From positions 806,001 to 870,000 of the forward strand of contig JAJQJQ010000013.1 of NCBI GenBank assembly GCA_028622995.1: a stretch of 64,000 nucleotides of DNA, in the 5' to 3' direction. The notes beneath the pieces were generated by a model that was not told where the DNA came from, did not search any database, and saw only the letters and a list, made by a program, of their open reading frames with translations. This DNA is from Panagrolaimus kolymaensis. Taxonomy: Eukaryota > Nematoda > Chromadorea > Rhabditida > Panagrolaimidae. Positions within the stretch are counted from its first letter, which is position 1, and each line of letters begins with the position of its first letter. A program made the translations under genes and the position numbers. Positions 58,876 through 64,000 of the stretch are shown here, in pieces.

Positions 58876-59868
58876 TTAAACATCGAAATAAACCCATTCT
58901 CCACTTCTTTTGTTTTGATGAAAAGCAACTCGACGATTAATCAGACCATATTCAAAACCCCAAGCGACATTTTCATCGACAGGTAAACGAAGCACTCGAA
59001 CTTCTTCCCGAATATCTTGGTACTTGCTAGCAGGATTCGGCATTTTTTGAACACACATTGCAAAAGTTCCAGAAGTAACAAAGTTGTGGATCAAGAAGTT
59101 GAGACATTTTGTATCATTGAAAGTTCCAATATGAGGTTCAACCCGAACAGAATCAATTTCGAGATTTTCCAATTTGACAGTTCGACGAACAGCATCGAAG
59201 AGGTTGTTGATTCCACGAGCAGTTTGAAGCTTCCATTCAGTTCCCCAATACTTGATGTTGGTACATTCGACAGATTGCAAACATACGGCAAGTCCTTGAA
59301 TAATATTGCAGCGGAAGATTTCCAAGTTCAAGAAGCGGTTTGTAGCAATATCAGAATGGCAGAAATTTGATAAGTCATTGACATTGATTTGGCAATTGAA
59401 AAAATACAAAAGAATATCATTAGGATTGACAAATACGGCAGTTTCCTTGAGACCGACAAATGTTCGACGAAGTTCATGTTCAGTGAGATCATTAAAGTTG
59501 ATTCGATGTGAAATTCGACGATTGAAGAAGCATGTCAAGTTGGAATGGTGAACTTCGGCAGTTAATCCATCAGGACCATATCGAGTTGGACGATCAATAG
59601 AGACACCAACATGACGAGAAACATCGCTGTAAATTGAAGTTCTTGTTATATCCATATAACGCAAACACATTGTTTTCGTTGCTTCGAACACATCGACAGC
59701 TCCAAGCGCACCAGCATGATAACACCATAAACGAAACATTCTGGCATTTTCTCTGACAAGTTGTTGTAAAATAGGTCCATCAAGGCGAAGAAGACTCTGG
59801 AAGAAACTGATAGTACGAAGACGAATTAATCTGCGACGACGCCAAAGATCCATTTCTTCACGATCCAT
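58876..59868 (-). CDS. Element-borne 330-residue protein, possibly F-box/FTH-like
   Basis: A single exon from ATG at 59868. A TTTCTAG acceptor about 65 bp upstream suggests a trans-spliced leader. The N terminus is basic and helical (REEMDLWRRRRLIRLRTISF, then LDGPILQQLVRENARMFRLW), like an F-box helical bundle. The C-terminal half has the strand pattern of FTH-type domains (LENLEIDSVRVEP, TKCLNFLIHNFVTSGTFAMC, REEVRVLRLPVDENVAWGFE). It lies between the JmjC gene and the transposase, on the opposite strand. If F-box-like, it could target a protein for ubiquitin-dependent turnover. The assignment is tentative. Confidence 0.5.
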   Translation of the reverse strand: MDREEMDLWRRRRLIRLRTISFFQSLLRLDGPILQQLVRENARMFRLWCYHAGALGAVDVFEATKTMCLRYMDITRTSIYSDVSRHVGVSIDRPTRYGPDGLTAEVHHSNLTCFFNRRISHRINFNDLTEHELRRTFVGLKETAVFVNPNDILLYFFNCQINVNDLSNFCHSDIATNRFLNLEIFRCNIIQGLAVCLQSVECTNIKYWGTEWKLQTARGINNLFDAVRRTVKLENLEIDSVRVEPHIGTFNDTKCLNFLIHNFVTSGTFAMCVQKMPNPASKYQDIREEVRVLRLPVDENVAWGFEYGLINRRVAFHQNKRSGEWVYFDV

Positions 59869-60101
59869 AGTTGTTCCAGCAAAAGAAAATATTTGTACGT
59901 TTAGCAAATTGAGATAGCGTTGCTAGAAAGTATCAAAACTGATTAGAAAAAGTAAAATGAAAGAAGGATGAAAGAAAAATTGAGCGCGAAAAGTATGTAA
60001 ATTTCGTTGTAAGATCACAAATAAATGCTTCCGTCATGTAAAACTTTTTTTGAATTTTTTTTAATAATTAGTAAGGCTATCAAATTTTACTATAAACAAC
60101 T

Positions 60102-62504
60102 ATGGATAACTGGTACTTGTGCCCATCCTGTGATGCTCGTCATCCCAATCTCAATCTGCATTGCAACCATATTAGGAATGTTCATATTTTTAATATTCCA
60201 ATGATTGTACAAAAATTCAAATGCAAGCATTGCACCAATGCTACTGCTTATGTTTATGATAGATATCGCCAGCACGTTAAAACTCATCAAATAAACAACT
60301 ATGGCATGGCTGATCAAAATGATTTCGATAATTTAAATCAATTTGACAATGATTTTGATATGGAAATTGACGACAATTATCAACCTGACGAAGAAATCGA
60401 TATCGAAGAAAACATGGAAAATGATAATGAAGAAGAAATCCGTCAAGTTCTATCTTATGTAAAAACTTTATATGATGATTTCTGGATTTCACAACTTGGC
60501 AATCCTTCATTAACGAAGAAAACTGTCGATGATAACTGTGAAAAATATCGAATTTTGATCCAAGCGGTGATGAAATTACTCAAAATTCCAAATGTTCAAC
60601 ACCATAAAGCTGAAAGGATTTACAAAGAGTTATGGAAGAATTCAGAAACTGAATATTATCGAATTTTGGAACTTAAAAAATCTGGAACTTTCATCGAACC
60701 TACTAAATATGTGACAAGTGAAAGAATTCAAGGTATCGGACATGTCGAAGGAGTAAGAAATGTCGTTAGAAGTGATGCAATGGCTGAAATTTCAATTAAA
60801 GATACATTATTAGCTGTACTTCAAAATGATGGTATTTTCGAAAATTTAGAATGGCCGTCAGATTACGTCAATTCAACAACTTACAACCATATATTTGCAA
60901 GTCAAAGAGGAAGAGATTTATATGAGGTATGTAAATAAATAATTATGAAAAAAACTAATATTATTATGTTTTAGAAATTTGGAACAAATTGTATCTTCTT
61001 GCAGGGCTTCTGGGATGCTTGTGGTACATCCAATCCACTTCAAGCTGGCACCGCATGGCAATACAAGATTCAAGGTTGCTATTTCAAAATTTTAAATTTG
61101 CCACAAGCTCTTCAATCGATGAGAGAACACATGTTCGTAGCATTTTTAGCATATGACGCTGATTTTACTCAAGAAACGTATCAAGAACATCTCAGAAAAA
61201 GTATCGTAAAACAACTTATCGAATTGGAAAATGAAGGAATTAACTTGACGTTCAATGGCATTACACAACATTTTCCTGTCGTACTTTTCAATATTGTCGG
61301 TGATAATGAAGGATTAAACAAAATCGGTGGCTATAAACTAAATTGGAATCTATGCAGAGTATGTGATTTAGAACCTGACGTAATTTTTGAAGCAACAATA
61401 CATGACGAAAATCGCTTAAGAACTGTCGAGGAATATGATGAAGTTGCGGACATAGAAGACCCTGTTCAAAGAAAAGCTGCTGGATTAATTGAAGGATCTG
61501 CTCTCAATGATCTTCTTCACTTTCATGTTCAAGCTCAACCATCTTTCGATATTATGCATGATTGGTTTCAAGGTCATTGCCGTTATCTAGTTCCTCTGGT
61601 TCTAAGAGCTTTCCCGAATTATGGTACCGTATATAATCAAATTGTGGGATTTCCTTTTTATGGTCGTGATGCTTTCAATATTCCTCGACCTGCACAAGAT
61701 CATCAATTGGGAGAAAATATGACTGGTATGACTGCTTCAACGATGTCAAAGTTTATTCGACTTCTTCCGCTTATGCTTGCCGATTTACTTCCTGTTGACG
61801 AACTTGCCGAACTTGACGAATGGAAATTACTCCAGAAATTTCAAAGAATCTATGATATTGTTATGGCATATGATATTACTGAAGAAATGCTGGAAGAACT
61901 GACAACTCTAATCGGTGAATACTTGACGCAATTTAAAGATTTGGGTGGACACATGACACATAAAACTCACAATATGATTCATTATCCATGGATTATTCGA
62001 ATGTTTGGACCTCCACGTCACTTTTGGTCAATGCGATTTGAAGGCAAACATCAAATGATGAAAGCATATTCACAAGTAAATAAATGTTCCAAAACGCTTC
62101 CGATGACGCTTGCTATGAAACATCAATTCTTCATGTGCGAAGTTTACAGAAGGATGAAAAATGGTTAGTTTTTATTCTTATAAACCTCAATATCATAAAT
62201 ATTTTTAGACGATTATATCGACTTAACATTAGCTGCCATGTACAAAAAGAATTACAAAAGAGATGATTTCGTTGTCGTTGGTAAAAATCTCGATGTTCCT
62301 GTTTTTGGAAAAATCTTTTTGCAAACTGATGACGGTACTTGTCACTTGAATGTGATGAAAACTGACGAATTTGACGAACTACGACATTGTTATATTGTAT
62401 CAGATGCTAATGAAACAATGAGATTGCATCCAAAGTATTTTCTAACCGTTGAAACTATTCGAATTTATCATACCAAATATCTTCGTCTTCCTCATTCAGT
62501 GTAA
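60102..62504 (+). CDS. C2H2 zinc-finger DDE transposase, tnp2/CMC-like
   Basis: Three exons (60102–60926, 60975–62163, 62209–62504) join in phase to 769 residues. The N terminus has two zinc-finger-like units (CPSCDARHPNLNLHCNHIRNVH and CKHCTNATAYVYDRYRQHVKTH). An acidic linker follows, then the catalytic region. NIVGDNEGLNKIGGYKLNW (D385), SFDIMHDWFQGHCRYLVP (D467 or D471) and HFWSMRFEGKHQMMKA (E631) fit the D-D-E pattern of animal transposases related to tnp2/EnSpm. A CRVC pair and the HYPWIIRMFGP block are also typical. The C terminus (KIFLQTDDGTCHLNVM) may be a DNA-binding beta domain. The reading frame is intact, so the element could be autonomous. Confidence 0.8.
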
Positions 62505-62707
62505 ACGTAAGTTTAAAAAATTTTCAGGTCTCACATGGAAAACATGAAAATACGGTATATTGGCTGCATGTTATTTTCTTTTCATTGCCTTCAGCATTTT
62601 TCGTCTTTTTCTCTTTCCCTCTTTTTGCCTTTCTTTTCTCAAATATTTTATATTTGGTGATAAATTTTTTTCCGAAAATACATTTCATTTTTTTAGGTTA
62701 TTGCTAT

Positions 62708-64000
62708 ATGGCTACTCCATTTGCTACTCCTGATTCGGTTTCGCGCTCCGCTACTGCAGTTAAATCTGTAGTAGAAATGCGCATATTTGATGCTAAATTT
62801 GGTCAGAGGACCAAAACATGGTTTGTTCGAACCAACTATCAACTCTTGGATGATGTTGCTCGAGATGGTTGTGGAAAGATGAAAGAGGATTATGTCATGG
62901 ATGACTATATCGCTTATGAACTTGTGCTCAACAATGGCAAGCAAGACCGAAGACCTGTCGATGGATTGGACTCACTTATGACGCTTGGACGTAACTACCT
63001 GATCATTGACAAGCGACTTGAAGCCGGTAAGTGTTTGTTATCTTTATATTATTACCTTTAACATTTTCAAACTTAGATCTTTCATCTACCGATTCTTCCG
63101 ATGAAGCAATTTCCAAACTTGTCGCTGAAGATACTGCGAACAACTTGCCATCTCCTTCATCTCATGCTGGAAAAACCTTCACTTTCAAACAAAACAACAC
63201 ACCAAGTTCTTCACAAGTTCCATCTTTTCTCGATGCTTCTCCTGCGGTGATCCAAGATGTCTCATATATGCCAAATAGTTCAACACCAACTCGTCGACCT
63301 TTTGTTAAAAGTATGAGAAAACCTGACAAAATTCTTGCATTTTTCTTTGACCATGAAGCTGACATCGTAGCCAAATATGAAAGTTACAAACCAGAGGAAC
63401 CATTGCTTTTCAAAACTGTGAGTTCTTTTACACTTTTACACACTTTAAAGTACTCTTTTAGGTCGATGTATATGAATATATCAAAAAGCGTAGTTCTTCA
63501 AAGACAGCAGTTTACATTCTCCGTGAAAGTGCTTATCCATCTCGTGAAGAACATGGACCAACTCGAAAAGAAGCTGCAAAATATGTTCTGACTGGTATTG
63601 CAACTGAAATCATCAGCTCTTTTGATGGACTTGATGGAGAGTAAGTTATCTATTATTTTTAGTTATTTTACTTTCTTAACTGTTTATAGAGCTCCTCTTA
63701 AACGAAAAGAAAGGGATCCAATCAATGGTATTTTCAATGCGCTGACTATGACGGATCTATTCGACAACTTGACAATTTCTAATGGTTGCGGCCTGGTTGA
63801 TAACAGAATTAAAAGAAAGCGACGATGTTCTTCTACTAATCCACTTCGAAAGAAACCAGCTAAAATCTGCCAAATTGACGAAAATGGAGAAGACCTTTCT
63901 ACACGAATTGACAAGGTTTCAGCTGAACTCATGAAGTTGGAAATCACTGATCCAAAAATTGTCAAACTCTACAAAACATCTTCGTGAGTTACCTTCTATT
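62708..64000 (+). CDS. Unrecognised element-borne protein, 3' end outside the window
   Basis: Exons 62708–63026, 63077–63417, 63462–63640 and 63690–63983 join in phase for 377 codons and continue past the window. An acceptor (tttttttag) lies 10 bp before the ATG, suggesting trans-splicing downstream of the transposase, possibly operon-style, since only 200 bp separate the genes. The first ~100 residues (VEMRIFDAKFGQRTKTWFVR to RNYLIIDKRLEA) resemble a small alpha/beta domain. A Ser/Pro-rich linker follows, then a helical block (EEHGPTRKEAAKYVLTGIAT) and a basic segment (NRIKRKRRCSSTNPLRKKPA). The first part could be protein-binding and the basic part DNA-binding, but I do not recognise the family. 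Confidence 0.55.

Larger units (their letters stand above)
52989..64000 (+). mobile_element. Left part of a large CMC-like DNA transposon carrying a JmjC gene
   Basis: The proposed left end is TA-CACTGAAAAAAAACAG at 52987; the right end is beyond the window. The region carries a C2H2/DDE transposase, a KDM4-like JmjC protein, a truncated second JmjC fragment, two F-box-associated-like proteins and one unknown basic protein. No recognisable host housekeeping gene lies inside. CACTG ends and TA before the end match the 4.5-kb element at 25850, and the transposase has the D, D-x-M-H-D and F-E-x-K-H motifs of tnp2/CMC-like proteins. Without the right end and target duplication the unity of the element remains an inference. 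Confidence 0.55.

Noticed and set aside
1..64000. CRISPR arrays, bacterial operons, integrons or phage modules
   Set aside because: Spliced introns and nematode families show this is a eukaryotic nuclear genome; no direct-repeat/spacer array was seen.

Overview
The window is AT-rich eukaryotic DNA with many short GT–AG introns (typically 45–60 bp, donors gtaagt, acceptors ttttag). It is almost certainly from a nematode. The evidence is a cuticle collagen with a furin-type site, an Srsx-type seven-helix chemoreceptor, C-type lectin-like and CPG4-like secreted proteins, many paralogous F-box-like genes, and several 5' ends where a ttttag or tttcag acceptor lies a few bases before the ATG with no upstream exon, as expected for spliced-leader trans-splicing. 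I cannot fix the genus; a clade IV (Panagrolaimus- or Meloidogyne-like) genome is only an impression from base composition and the F-box-like family. All gene models were spliced by eye, and frames were checked across every junction unless an entry says otherwise.

Layout, 0–25 kb: a two-domain C-type lectin-like secreted protein (776–2814), a tiny Pmp3/UPF0057 membrane protein (3069–3700, minus), an unrecognised seven-exon gene (4456–6294, minus), a small mitochondrial-looking protein (7081–7879, minus), a divergent F-box-like gene (9164–11065, minus), a long gene-poor stretch, a CPG4-like type I membrane protein (15417–19750) with a tRNA-Asp in one intron, and a paxillin-like LIM protein with two alternative first exons (20438–22546, minus).

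25–31 kb: a 126-bp GC-rich hAT-type MITE with a perfect 8-bp target duplication is followed by an F-box-like gene split by a 4,489-bp DNA transposon. The element has 400-bp terminal inverted repeats, TA flanks and CACTG ends, and its centre is a palindrome of about 2 kb. Removing the element and one TA joins the host reading frame exactly.

32–52 kb: mostly conserved single-copy host genes: Srsx GPCR, cuticle collagen, serine racemase, BAG-1 co-chaperone, two unrecognised conserved-looking genes, and the nuclear-envelope phosphatase regulatory subunit CNEP1R1 with a 3.1-kb intron. Two near-identical F-box-like genes flank the middle four genes as a dispersed duplication.

53–64 kb: this looks like the left part of a very large DNA transposon. 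It starts at a TA-CACTG end near 52,989 and runs beyond the window. It carries a C2H2 plus DDE (tnp2/CMC-like) transposase (60102–62504), a KDM4-like JmjN/JmjC protein with the iron-binding H-x-E and distal H retained (55034–58698), a second truncated JmjC fragment (53364–53708), two F-box-associated-looking proteins (53985–54887 and 58876–59868) and an unrecognised basic protein (62708 onward). A transposon carrying its own putative histone demethylase and possible ubiquitin-adaptor genes is the most interesting system here.
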